DNA of 64,000 bases from Enterococcus gilvus ATCC BAA-350 (GTDB lineage: Bacteria > Bacillota > Bacilli > Lactobacillales > Enterococcaceae), in NCBI RefSeq assembly GCF_000407545.1, contig NZ_ASWH01000001.1:372001-436000 (forward strand). The letters run 5' to 3'. The notes beneath the pieces are model-generated. The model was not told the origin of the DNA. It made no database searches and saw only the letters and a program-made list of their open reading frames with translations. Of the stretch, positions 25,848 through 33,948 are shown in pieces (the stretch's first letter is position 1; every line of letters starts with the position of its first letter). Made by a program: the position numbers and the translations under genes.

Positions 25848-27215
25848 ATGGCTACTAAACAAACAAAGCGTTTATTTTTAACATTGCTGCTGGGGTCGTT
25901 TACGATGTTCCTGAATCAAACGCTATTAAATACGGCATACCCATCGTTAATGAAAGATTTATCGGTCTCAACTGATTATGTGCAATGGTTGACGACGGGT
26001 TTTTTACTGGTTACGGCGGTGGTGATTCCATTGTCTGGATGGTTATTGCATCAGATAAATGCCAAGTACTTGTATAGTCTTTCGCAAGTTATTTTTTTGG
26101 CTGGCACGATTCTTTGTTCTATTGCGGGTTCGTTCTCTCAGCTATTATTTGGGCGGGTGATTCAAGCGATTGGCGTGGGTATCGCGATGCCGCTTTTTCA
26201 AACGGTATTGCTTTATTTATCGCCAAAAAATAAGCGTGGGACTATCATGGGAATCGCGGGCATCGTTATCGGCTTAGCCCCTGCGATCGGTCCGTCTTTG
26301 TCTGGCTTCATTTTGACAAAGTATGATTGGCATGTCCTTTTTTTAATGTTGATTCCGATCATTCTTGTTGTTTTGATTTTGACAGTTTGTTTTATGCAAC
26401 CGGTGCTGCCGATCAGAAGGACAAAACTTGATTGTTTATCGGTGATTGAATCTAGTTTGGGCTTGGGTCTGCTGCTGTATGGCTTGTCATTGATCTCGGC
26501 CAAGCATGCGAATAAAGTGTTATTAGGTGCGAGTATCGTGTTAGGAAGCGTCTTTATCTATCGATTTGTACGCAGACAGAAGAAATTAGCAAATCCGTTT
26601 TTGAGTTTGGAGCCCTTCAAACAAAATGAGTACGTGATCTCTTGTATTTTATTAGCTATTGCGAATATGGCTATGATTAGTTTTGAGATGGTTATTCCAA
26701 TGTACATTCAAAATATCCGTGCGTTATCTCCTTTGGAATCGGGACTTTCTTTATTGCCGGGGGCTTTAGTGTTAGGCATTATGAGTCCAATAAGCGGAAA
26801 GTTATTTGATAAATATGGCGCGAAAGGGTTAAGTATCGTCGGTATGTCCTTCTTAACGGTATTTACCTTCCTCTTTGTTTTTATTCAAGCGACCACACCC
26901 ATGGCGCTGATAATCACTTTTTATGCCTTTAGGTTGTTCGGGATTTCGATGGTATTGATGCCCGTCACCACATTTGGGATGAATGCTCTGCCGAATACGG
27001 AGTTGGGAGATGCCTCTGTTATCAATAAAACAACGAAGCAAGTGGCTAGTTCGCTAGGGACTGCGATTATGATCAGCGTAATGACCCTGATTACGAATAC
27101 ATCCAGTTCTTCGAAAACGCTACTCGCTGGGTATCATGGTTCCTTTTATGTGGCTTCCTTCTTTTGTATCATTGCATTAGTTCTTTCGTTTAAGCTTCCG
27201 AAACACGCGGCGTAA
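25848..27215 (+). CDS. DHA2-type major facilitator exporter
   Basis: A 455-residue hydrophobic protein with about 12 to 14 predicted membrane helices, of the EmrB/QacA/LmrB drug:H+ antiporter subfamily. Family signatures: MFLNQTLLNTAYPSLMKDL in helix 1, QWLTTGFLLVTAVVIPLSGWL (motif A region), GRVIQAIGVGIAMPLF, and the antiporter motif C-like GIVIGLAPAIGPSLSGFI. Substrate unknown; drug or metabolite export is the family role. It is a single gene with its own terminator and no adjacent regulator. The frame is complete, unlike the second DHA2 exporter at 48637-50057. Confidence 0.88.
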   Translation: MATKQTKRLFLTLLLGSFTMFLNQTLLNTAYPSLMKDLSVSTDYVQWLTTGFLLVTAVVIPLSGWLLHQINAKYLYSLSQVIFLAGTILCSIAGSFSQLLFGRVIQAIGVGIAMPLFQTVLLYLSPKNKRGTIMGIAGIVIGLAPAIGPSLSGFILTKYDWHVLFLMLIPIILVVLILTVCFMQPVLPIRRTKLDCLSVIESSLGLGLLLYGLSLISAKHANKVLLGASIVLGSVFIYRFVRRQKKLANPFLSLEPFKQNEYVISCILLAIANMAMISFEMVIPMYIQNIRALSPLESGLSLLPGALVLGIMSPISGKLFDKYGAKGLSIVGMSFLTVFTFLFVFIQATTPMALIITFYAFRLFGISMVLMPVTTFGMNALPNTELGDASVINKTTKQVASSLGTAIMISVMTLITNTSSSSKTLLAGYHGSFYVASFFCIIALVLSFKLPKHAA

Positions 27216-27252
27216 AAATGTCCTTTGTGCATATTTTCCGCTGGTTCTACTT

Positions 27253-27290
27253 AAGGTCAGGCATCCAATCATAGATGCCTGACCTTTTTT
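27253..27290 (+). terminator. Terminator of the exporter gene
   Basis: AAGGTCAGGCATC pairs with GATGCCTGACCTT around CAATCATA and is followed by TTTTTT. Confidence 0.9.
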
Positions 27291-27442
27291 AGTTTTTAGG
27301 CGTCGTCTCCCCTGCGTATGTTCAACTGCTGTCTCTCGTTGAAATTCATTTGAGTCAATTTTGTCTTGAAATCCGACAAAACTCGCAAAGTATTCCCTCT
27401 GTAGATCGCTAAAATAAGTCTTGTAAGTACAGAAAGGGGAAT

Positions 27443-28612
27443 ATGAACATGCAAAAAAACAATGAACCATTTAGAGAAACAGATGGAAAGGGCTGGATCG
27501 ATCACGGACCGCGGAATCATTCTAGGGATCAAGAAAACCCAGATATTTTGGTACCGCCTGAAACAGACCACGGAACAATGAACAACTTGCGCTTCAGCTA
27601 TTCGGATGCGCATCAAAGATTAGAAGAAGGTGGCTGGACACGTGAGATCACCAATCGTGAATTGCCCATCTCGCAAGATGTTGCCGGGGTAAATATGAGT
27701 TTAGAGCCTGGCGCGTATCGGGAAATGCACTGGCACAAAGAAGCGGAGTGGGGCTTGATGCTCTACGGAAATGCACGAGTGACAGCGATCGATGAGCACG
27801 GACGCAGCTTTATTGACGATGTAGAAGCAGGCGATATTTGGAATTTTGAAGCAGGAATCCCACATTCCATCCAAGCGTTGGATCAAGGCTGCGAGTTTTT
27901 ATTGGTATTCAGTGAGCCGGACTTCTCGGAAAACAATACTTTCCTTGTGTCGGATTGGCTGGCGCATACACCTGCGGATATCGTTGCTGCAAACTTCAAA
28001 AAACAGCGTAGTGACCTAGAAAGTTTTCCTAAGTCTGAAAAATATATTTTTAAAGCCAACGTACCAGAATCGATAGATCGAGTGAATCGCCCAAGTAATC
28101 TAGGGGAAGTACCATCACCTTTCACTTTCCATATTGATACGTTGGAACCTATCGTTTCAGAAGCTGGACAAGTTAAAATCGTAGATCAAACTGTTTTTCC
28201 AGCGGCTAAAACAATCTCCGCCGCCTTCGTAGAAGTTGAACCTGGCGGCATGCGTGAACTGCATTGGCATCCGAAAGCTGCGGAATGGCAATACTATATT
28301 CAAGGAAGCGCGAAAATGTCTGTTTTCAATTCTGCTGGTTTGGCCCGCACATTTGACTTTAAGGCAGGCGATGTTGGCGTAGTTCCCATCGTAGCTGGAC
28401 ATTATGTGCAAAATACCGGAGATGAACCACTTCGCTTTGTTGAAGTATTTAAAAATCCTGAGTATTCCGATGTGTCGTTGAATAAATGGTTAGGAACATC
28501 GCCTTCTCAAATGGTGGCGGATCATCTAAATGTCACGAAACAATTTGCAGAATCGTTGCCGAATCCTGACAAGCCAGAGCCAGTTGTCTGGTACAAACAA
28601 CCAAAAGAATAA
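27443..28612 (+). CDS. oxdC: Oxalate decarboxylase family bicupin
   Basis: A 389-residue bicupin that would split oxalate to formate and CO2, consuming a proton, with manganese. Both cupins keep their metal ligands: HWHKEAEWG with His in PHSIQ (N-terminal cupin) and HWHPKAAEWQYY with His in GHYVQN (C-terminal cupin). The lid over the N-terminal site reads FSENNTF; Glu in the SEN motif is the residue that distinguishes decarboxylase from oxidase. No signal peptide, so cytosolic like Bacillus OxdC. AAGGGG precedes two possible ATGs (27443, 27449). It is followed by a hairpin and then a membrane protein and an FAD protein that probably belong to the same unit. Confidence 0.9.
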   Translation: MNMQKNNEPFRETDGKGWIDHGPRNHSRDQENPDILVPPETDHGTMNNLRFSYSDAHQRLEEGGWTREITNRELPISQDVAGVNMSLEPGAYREMHWHKEAEWGLMLYGNARVTAIDEHGRSFIDDVEAGDIWNFEAGIPHSIQALDQGCEFLLVFSEPDFSENNTFLVSDWLAHTPADIVAANFKKQRSDLESFPKSEKYIFKANVPESIDRVNRPSNLGEVPSPFTFHIDTLEPIVSEAGQVKIVDQTVFPAAKTISAAFVEVEPGGMRELHWHPKAAEWQYYIQGSAKMSVFNSAGLARTFDFKAGDVGVVPIVAGHYVQNTGDEPLRFVEVFKNPEYSDVSLNKWLGTSPSQMVADHLNVTKQFAESLPNPDKPEPVVWYKQPKE

Positions 28613-28621
28613 ATTCGTAAG

Positions 28622-28662
28622 ACCAGAAAAAGAAGTGTTCTTTTTACTTTTTCTGGTTTTTT
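28622..28662 (+). terminator. Hairpin terminator after oxdC
   Basis: CCAGAAAAAG and CTTTTTCTGG pair across a 14-base loop and TTTTTT follows. It lies between oxdC and the membrane-protein gene and may act as an attenuator in the operon. Confidence 0.85.
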
Positions 28663-28680
28663 AAATGGAGGAATGAAGAA

Positions 28681-29382
28681 ATGGAAAATCGAAGAGTTCC
28701 AACGTATCCTGTGTTGGAATTACCGTGGATCGCCTGTTTATTAGCGATCGCTGCGGGATCAATGGATGGCTATACGTATTTTATTGGAAAATCATTTAGT
28801 ACGGTTCAATCGGGAAATATCATTCTGCTTGGGCAGACGATCGCGAAAGGGGATCAGGACCATTTTAAGACAGTGATCTTTACGATCCTCTGCTTTGGAT
28901 TGGGTGCTATGGTGACAGCGATAATCGAAAAAGCAGGAAACAAAAAGAAAAAGATTTGGGCAGTGGAAATATTACTGATCGAAGCTTTTATCATCGTCAT
29001 TCTGGGCTGTGCCCCTGTAAACAAGAGCTTAAGTATCCGGGCATTATGTATGACGATTTCATTTCTTGCGGGGATGCAAGGCAATGCGTTCCATAAAATT
29101 GACGGCATGCTGTATGGAAATATCGCGGTCACACTAAATGTCCAATTGGCGTTTAACTATTTAGTCCAAGGGATCACTGGTGTGAAAGATGGCTGGAAAA
29201 ACTGTTGGCTGTATTTATCGGTTCTCTTAGGGTTCGCTGGTGGTGGATTGATAGGAACGGTTTTGACCAGCAACTACGGGGAAAAATCTTTATGGTTTAC
29301 AGCGCTCGTTTTAATTGGCATCGCGTGCTATTCAAAAATAATAAAGGTTGAAGACAAAGTGATCTCGGTAGATCCAGTTTAG
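28681..29382 (+). CDS. YoaK/DUF1275-family membrane protein
   Basis: A 233-residue integral membrane protein with about six helices. It shows the DUF1275 pattern: GSMDGYTYFIGKSFSTVQSGNIILLGQ near the start, FLAGMQGNAFHKIDG and YGNIAVTLNVQL in the middle, and GFAGGGLIGTVL near the end. The family has no settled function; small-molecule transport is suspected. The ribosome binding site (GGAGGAATGAAGAA) is almost the same as that of the next gene 12 bases downstream, so the two are an operon. Next to an oxalate decarboxylase it could help move oxalate or formate, but that is only inference from position. Confidence 0.8.
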   Translation: MENRRVPTYPVLELPWIACLLAIAAGSMDGYTYFIGKSFSTVQSGNIILLGQTIAKGDQDHFKTVIFTILCFGLGAMVTAIIEKAGNKKKKIWAVEILLIEAFIIVILGCAPVNKSLSIRALCMTISFLAGMQGNAFHKIDGMLYGNIAVTLNVQLAFNYLVQGITGVKDGWKNCWLYLSVLLGFAGGGLIGTVLTSNYGEKSLWFTALVLIGIACYSKIIKVEDKVISVDPV

Positions 29383-29394
29383 GAGGAATGAAGA

Positions 29395-30732
29395 ATGACT
29401 GTTGACGTTATTGTTATCGGAAGCGGCATCGCTGGCTTGACCGCGGCTTTTGGCTTGGCGAAAGCCGGGAAACAAGTAGCTGTGGTCGAGTCGACTGCCT
29501 TTGGCGGCGTGGTCTATAACGCAGGAAGTACCCGGAAAAAGGAACTGGTCACCCTTGCCCAGCATGCGCTGCAAAATCAGCGATTGGAACAGCAGGGCAT
29601 CACGACACCGGTTCAATTAGATTGGAACAATGCGATGAACTGGATAGATAGTATGGAAAATACGGAGGACATGCGGCACCAGCTTTCTTTAAAAGAAGCG
29701 GGGATTTCAACGATTTATGGGGAGGCCGTTTTTTGTTCACCCCATGAAATCAAGGTAGACGGCATCACGTATACTGCCGAGCAATTTGTGATTGCGACGG
29801 GAGCAGAAGATCGTCCCTTTACGTTCGAAGGTCAGGAGTATGTATCGAATAGCGGTGATTTTTTGACTCAGAAGGACTTACCAGAAGAGGTGCTGTTAAT
29901 CGGGGCAGGTATTATTTCTTTTGCCTTTGCCACTATTGCGACCGCTTTTGGCTGCAAAGTAAGAATCCTGCAGCATAATGAGCGAGCGCTGAAGGATTTT
30001 GATCAGGAATTTGTAGAGGAATTGATTGAGATCAATAAAAAACGCAGCGTCCAATTTGATTTCAACGAAACGGTAGAAAAAATCCTGCCGACAGATTCTG
30101 GAGAATTGATTGTCCATACAACCTCGGGACACATGTTCAACACACAAAAGGTGTACAACGTGGCAGGCAGAATACCTAGAATCCAACAGCTTTCGCTGGA
30201 TAAAGCCGGCGTGAATTACGGCGATCACGGTATCCTTACCAATGACTATCTGCAAACCAATCAGCCGCATATCTTTGCTTGTGGAGATTGTTCAAATGCA
30301 GCCGTTCCAAAATTAGCGACATTCGCCTCTTATCAAGCGGAATATCTCGTGTCACACCTGGTAAACAAGAACTTGGCGCCGATCAAGTATCCATTGGCAG
30401 CGATGTCGATTTTTAGTGAACCGCGAATCGCACAAGTAGGGGTGACTACGAAAGAAGCGTTGGCTGCTCCAGAAGAATTTCGTATCGAAGAGATCGACAG
30501 GAGCGGCTGGCTGGATAGTAAACGAAAAGCCGAATCGATCGCCTTCTTAAAACTAGTTATTAGACGAAGCGACGATCGCATAGTTGGGGCCGCTGCACTC
30601 AGTCAGGAAGCAGATGTTCTGATCAATGAGATAACCATGGTTTTACATGCTGGATGGACAAAAGCAGAGTTGAAAAAACAAATTCTTGCCTATCCGTCTC
30701 CAGCCGGCGAGTTGACCAGATTCTGGAAATAA
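29395..30732 (+). CDS. Dihydrolipoamide-dehydrogenase-like FAD protein lacking the redox disulfide
   Basis: A 445-residue two-dinucleotide-fold flavoprotein: FAD motif GSGIAGLTAAFGLAKAGK, NAD(P) motif LLIGAGIISFAFATIATAFG, second FAD motif HIFACGDCSNAAVPKLA, and a C-terminal dimerisation domain (from about 345). In class I disulfide reductases the stretch after the FAD motif carries CxxxxC; here it reads GGVVYNAGSTRKK, with Val40 and Ser45 in place of the two cysteines. It cannot be a normal lipoamide, glutathione or mercuric reductase and may be a disulfide-independent oxidoreductase. It is in one operon with the YoaK-type protein and downstream of oxalate decarboxylase. Confidence 0.82.
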   Translation: MTVDVIVIGSGIAGLTAAFGLAKAGKQVAVVESTAFGGVVYNAGSTRKKELVTLAQHALQNQRLEQQGITTPVQLDWNNAMNWIDSMENTEDMRHQLSLKEAGISTIYGEAVFCSPHEIKVDGITYTAEQFVIATGAEDRPFTFEGQEYVSNSGDFLTQKDLPEEVLLIGAGIISFAFATIATAFGCKVRILQHNERALKDFDQEFVEELIEINKKRSVQFDFNETVEKILPTDSGELIVHTTSGHMFNTQKVYNVAGRIPRIQQLSLDKAGVNYGDHGILTNDYLQTNQPHIFACGDCSNAAVPKLATFASYQAEYLVSHLVNKNLAPIKYPLAAMSIFSEPRIAQVGVTTKEALAAPEEFRIEEIDRSGWLDSKRKAESIAFLKLVIRRSDDRIVGAAALSQEADVLINEITMVLHAGWTKAELKKQILAYPSPAGELTRFWK

Positions 30733-30756
30733 CTGTATTCATGAATAAGTGGACAT

Positions 30757-30788
30757 AAAAAAGAATTCTCAAACGAGAATTCTTTTTT
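30757..30788. terminator. Bidirectional terminator
   Basis: AAAAAAGAATTCTC and its exact complement surround AAAC. It serves the FAD-protein operon (plus) and could serve the convergent lipoprotein gene (minus). Confidence 0.9.
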
Positions 30789-30817
30789 ATCGTGTTCTCT
30801 GTGAGTACCTCGGGAAA

Positions 30818-31225
30818 TTATTTGATGACAGTGATCTGTTGGATCGAATTTCCTGGGACTTGGGGAGGGAGCGAATTTGTCAGGATAGCAGGATGCTTCA
30901 GCGTAAATTCAATCTCGCTTCCCTTCGATAAGTAATCCATAGACACTGTTTTTTTATCAGCATTTAGAATAACGCCATCTGTGTTAAACGCTTTACCAAT
31001 GCCATCAGGATCGTTGACAGCCTCCACCTGTTTGAAGGTTAAGACGATCGTGTCCTTGTCTAAAACAGGTGCTTCAGACAACGTTCCTTTGAATACCGGT
31101 GCTGTCTTCTCAACAGACTGCTGTGTCGGTTCCGATTTTTTTGTGGTCTCGTTTTTAGCCTTTGCACAGCCAGTAATGAATAAAACACTTAATGATAGGG
31201 CAGCGATAACGACTATTTTTTTCAT
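30818..31225 (-). CDS. Small lipoprotein of unknown function
   Basis: A 135-residue protein with signal peptide and lipobox (VLFITGC, Cys20), a Lys/Thr/Ser-rich linker and a domain of about 90 residues (LDKDTIVLTFKQVEAVNDPDG, GSEIEFTLKHPAI, GNSIQQITVIK) that looks like a small all-beta fold. It should be anchored to the outer face of the membrane. GAGGTG precedes the ATG. Convergent with the FAD-protein operon. Family not recognised. Confidence 0.8.
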   Translation of the reverse strand: MKKIVVIAALSLSVLFITGCAKAKNETTKKSEPTQQSVEKTAPVFKGTLSEAPVLDKDTIVLTFKQVEAVNDPDGIGKAFNTDGVILNADKKTVSMDYLSKGSEIEFTLKHPAILTNSLPPQVPGNSIQQITVIK

Positions 31226-31332
31226 TGATACACCTCATTGTTCATGGGATTCTTTTTTTTACATTTTAACAATAACAGAAATGAATTGATTTTTTACGTT
31301 GAGTGATTGATAATTCGAGTTTTTTAATACAA

Positions 31333-31362
31333 AAAAGAGCTCTCCAAAAAGAGAGGCTCTTT
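31333..31362 (-). terminator. Terminator of the three-small-gene operon
   Basis: AAAGAGCTCTC pairs with GAGAGGCTCTTT with minor mismatch. On the minus strand the hairpin is followed by a T run. Confidence 0.75.
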
Positions 31363-31380
31363 CGTTGAGGAAGAGATAGA

Positions 31381-31539
31381 TTACTTATGCTCTCTCAAGT
31401 ACCGTTTCTCTTCCTTTTCTTCTTTTTTAGCGGCTACCTGTTCTCTGTTTTTATCAATCGCAGCCTCAAATTCTACTTTATTCTTCGCTTGATCAAAGGA
31501 TCGGCGATTTTCTTTGGCGCCATCTCTTTCTGAACGCAT
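31381..31539 (-). CDS. Small charged protein (52 aa)
   Basis: Starts ATG with AAGGAGG 9 bases upstream. It encodes MRSERDGAKENRRSFDQ and continues with a Lys/Glu-rich helical part ending KRYLREHK. It is very rich in charged residues, with no membrane or signal segment, and probably forms a single amphipathic or coiled helix. It is the last of three closely spaced minus-strand small genes that share a terminator. No family recognised; a small stress-type protein is possible. Confidence 0.65.
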   Translation of the reverse strand: MRSERDGAKENRRSFDQAKNKVEFEAAIDKNREQVAAKKEEKEEKRYLREHK

Positions 31540-31578
31540 GATACAAGCCTCCTTTTGTCATTCTATGTCCATATCAAA

Positions 31579-31725
31579 TTACTTCTGACGTTTTTTTCTT
31601 CCACGATCATTGCTTTTTTTGACGAGTGAAGCTGCTACTAATGTTGATGTCGCACCTTTACCAAAGGCTTTATCCGTCACTGATTTCGCTGCACTGTATT
31701 TTACTGCTGATTTTAGTAAGCTCAT
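31579..31725 (-). CDS. Small basic protein (48 aa)
   Basis: Starts ATG with AGGAGG 9 bases upstream. It encodes MSLLKSAVKYSAAKSVTDKAF, then GKGATSTLVAASLVKK and a strongly basic tail SNDRGRKKRQK. The N-terminal part could form an amphipathic helix; the tail could bind nucleic acid or acidic membrane. The middle gene of the three-gene unit, 17 bases after the upstream gene. No family recognised. Confidence 0.65.
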   Translation of the reverse strand: MSLLKSAVKYSAAKSVTDKAFGKGATSTLVAASLVKKSNDRGRKKRQK

Positions 31726-31742
31726 CTATCCTGCACCTCCTT

Positions 31743-31880
31743 TTAATCTCCTAGATAGTCCAAATAGCAATCAAAATAGCTAGTATTTTCATGCTCGAAA
31801 GAATCAGGCTGATCGAACAAAAGAATAGATTCTTCACTCTCCAAAAAAGAAGAAAGTTCTTCAAATGGTTCTTCTGACAT
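31743..31880 (-). CDS. Small acidic protein (45 aa)
   Basis: Starts ATG with GGTGTGAGGAC upstream. It encodes MSEEPFEELSSFLESEES, then ILLFDQPDSFEHENTSYFDC and ends YLDYLGD. It is strongly acidic, in contrast to the basic protein encoded just downstream, so the two could interact. First gene of the unit. No family recognised. Confidence 0.6.
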   Translation of the reverse strand: MSEEPFEELSSFLESEESILLFDQPDSFEHENTSYFDCYLDYLGD

Positions 31881-32220
31881 GTCCTCACACCTTCTTTCTT
31901 TGGCTTATAAGGATAGTTTACGCTTATAAAAACCCGACATCAGACGAATGCTGTCGTTTTATCAGACAATTCTCAGGGAATAAATTAGGGAGACGTTGAT
32001 TCAAGAAACATAATTGGTATTTTTCGTAGGATCAATGTTGAAAGCTAGTTGTTAAGGAAAATGTAGTGAATAATTGATAAAATGATCGGATTTTGACGAA
32101 TTATAAGACAACATTAAAAATAATGGACAATAGGGATGTTATATAATTATTTTCAAAAATATCTTTATAAAATAGTTATTTTATTGGGCGTAAGTATTGT
32201 TTGAACTATATAAAAAAACG

Positions 32221-32276
32221 AAAAAAGCTAGAAAGATTTTTCGTTTTTAAAGAAAAATCCTTCTAGCATCTTTTTT
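32221..32276. terminator. Strong terminator touching the left site of cassette 2
   Basis: AAAAAAGCTAGAAAGATTTTTC pairs over most of its length with the complement GAAAAATCCTTCTAGC and following T run (32251-32276). It ends three bases before the left recombination site and would stop transcripts from the outward promoter in the present orientation. Confidence 0.85.
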
Positions 32277-32278
32277 AA

Positions 32279-32299
32279 CTTGGTATTGTGTATACCAAG
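32279..32299 (+). repeat. Left inverted recombination site of cassette 2
   Basis: A 21-bp palindrome with arms CTTGGTA and TACCAAG around the 7-bp centre TTGTGTA. The 13-base core GTATTGTGTATAC recurs inverted at 33652-33672. The centre differs from that of cassette 1 (TTACGTA) at two positions. Confidence 0.8.
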
Positions 32300-32324
32300 A
32301 AAATACCCTTTATCTTACAAGCTG

Positions 32325-32353
32325 AGTATACAATAAAGGTTATTTTTTATCAA
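32325..32353 (-). promoter_or_regulatory. Outward promoter inside cassette 2, pointing left
   Basis: On the minus strand: TTGATA (32353-32348), 17-base spacer, TATACT (32330-32325), the same bases as in cassette 1. It reads across the left site straight into the terminator at 32221-32276. Inversion would aim it at the leucine-rich surface-protein gene. Confidence 0.75.
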
Positions 32354-32462
32354 CATAACAGATGTTTTTAATTGAAAAAGATTAAGAACGACTTCATATA
32401 GTTGTTTTATAAGTATTTACCATGCGCCGTCAGAATAATCGTCAAATTTGGAGGAATATTTA

Positions 32463-33572
32463 ATGTCAAAAAGAGGAGAAAATATTTATAAAAGAAAAGA
32501 CCACCGCTGGGAAGGTCGATATAAAAAAGGAAGAAAAGAAAACGGCAAAATACATTATGGATACATTTACGGAAAAAATTATACCGAAGTCAAAGAGCGG
32601 CTAATGATGGAAAAAGCAAAATACCAAACTTTTATAGAAGTGAATGGTGAGAGTACAATAACTTATCAAGAATTTTGTATAGCTTGGTTGACTAAAAGAA
32701 AAATTATTCTGAAAAAATCAACGTATGCAACCTATCTATATAAGTTAAATAAATATGTTTTTCCTTACATCGGGAAGATTCCGTTAAACCAAGTAACTTC
32801 GGACACGATTCAAACGCTTGTCCAGACGTGGATCAATGAAGGGTTGCAGCCATCGACCATCCATGTGACGTATCAAATAATGAAAAAGCCGTTACATGAA
32901 GCATATTTAGAAGAAAAAATCACTAAATATCCTTGTAAAAATATATTATTGCCAAAGAAAAAAAGAGAGAAAGTCCATTCTATTTCACGAGCGGATGAGA
33001 AAAAACTTGAGTATCAGGCGAAGAAGAGTCCTTTATCAAAAGGCCTGCCAATTCTATTAGCGCTGAAAGCAGGGTTACGCATTGGAGAAATAGCCGCGCT
33101 AACATGGGAAGATGTTGATCTAAATAACCGAGTGATAAAGATTGAAAATACCTATCAACGAATTCCCAAGGAAAGCAGCAACGCGAAATCGGAACTCCTT
33201 TTAGCATCTGCTAAGACTCTCAATTCAGTTCGAATAATACCGATTGGAGCGGATCTTTATCAGTTGTTAAAAAGAAGACAAAACATAGCTCAGGGTCCTT
33301 ATGTTTGTTCAGAAACTCAACGCCCACGAGAACCTCGTCTGATCACCTATCATTTCCATCAATTATTAAAAGAATGTGGATTGAAAAATATCCATTTTCA
33401 CCAACTGCGGCATACATTTGCAACGAGGTGCATGGAGGCACAAGGGAACGTTACCGCTATTAGTGCATTGCTAGGCCATGCTTCTACACAGATGACGTTG
33501 GATATCTATACAGATGCTGATACCACTAGTTTGAAGGAAACGATTTTGAAAAAGGAAAAGGCACAAAACTAA
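32463..33572 (+). CDS. Tyrosine recombinase of invertible cassette 2
   Basis: A 369-residue phage-integrase-type recombinase, nearly colinear with the one at 21052 and highly similar throughout. Catalytic residues: Arg206 (GLRIGEIAALTW), His313/Arg316 (HQLRHTFATR), His339 (LLGHAS), Tyr349 (DIYTDAD). The start ATG at 32463 has GGAGG upstream; the longer frame from 32448 crosses that site. It is bounded by inverted sites at 32279-32299 and 33652-33672. DNA-level differences from recombinase 1 are spread over the gene and many are silent, so this is an old duplication kept under selection, not a fresh copy. Confidence 0.9.
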   Translation: MSKRGENIYKRKDHRWEGRYKKGRKENGKIHYGYIYGKNYTEVKERLMMEKAKYQTFIEVNGESTITYQEFCIAWLTKRKIILKKSTYATYLYKLNKYVFPYIGKIPLNQVTSDTIQTLVQTWINEGLQPSTIHVTYQIMKKPLHEAYLEEKITKYPCKNILLPKKKREKVHSISRADEKKLEYQAKKSPLSKGLPILLALKAGLRIGEIAALTWEDVDLNNRVIKIENTYQRIPKESSNAKSELLLASAKTLNSVRIIPIGADLYQLLKRRQNIAQGPYVCSETQRPREPRLITYHFHQLLKECGLKNIHFHQLRHTFATRCMEAQGNVTAISALLGHASTQMTLDIYTDADTTSLKETILKKEKAQN

Positions 33573-33651
33573 TTAAAAAAATAGTTTAACCCGTCATTAG
33601 TCGTCAATTGTGTGAAAGAAAGTCTTTATCATCAATGCTTATTGGCTATTA

Positions 33652-33672
33652 CCTAGTATACACAATACTAGG
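33652..33672 (-). repeat. Right inverted recombination site of cassette 2
   Basis: The centre and inner arms, read on the minus strand, give GTATTGTGTATAC as in the left site. The palindrome extends outward here to 14-base perfect arms (33646-33678; CTATTACCTAGTAT and complement around ACACA). No T run follows, so a terminator is unlikely. Confidence 0.8.
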
Positions 33673-33948
33673 TAATAGAAAATCCTTAATACATGTAAAG
33701 ACAGGGGGTTATTTTAACATACTAATTATTAGTTAAAGGGTTTCATAAATTTTTTTTATTTGCTTTTTAGTGAATTTAAACTGGAGGGATGAAGATAGTT
33801 CAAATTCTAGCTTTGAAGAAAAATAGAATCCGCTTTTTGAACAAAGGAAGTAGATAAGTCAGTCCATTTTTCTTTCTTACACTGCTTTTAAGCGAATTAT
33901 CTATGGTACAGGGTATTTTTAACCAAACGAATTATGGGGGGATCATTA
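33673..33948. other. Leader region of the leucine-rich surface-protein gene
   Basis: No gene is visible in these 276 AT-rich bases. A GGAGGG at about 33783 is followed by an ATG-containing but very short frame and is not supported as a gene. The region would form a long 5' leader for transcripts from the inverted outward promoter. Confidence 0.4.

Noticed and set aside
33646..33678. Right site of cassette 2 as a rho-independent terminator
   Set aside because: The stem is long but AT-rich and is not followed by a T run. The matching core at 32279 explains it better as a recombination site.
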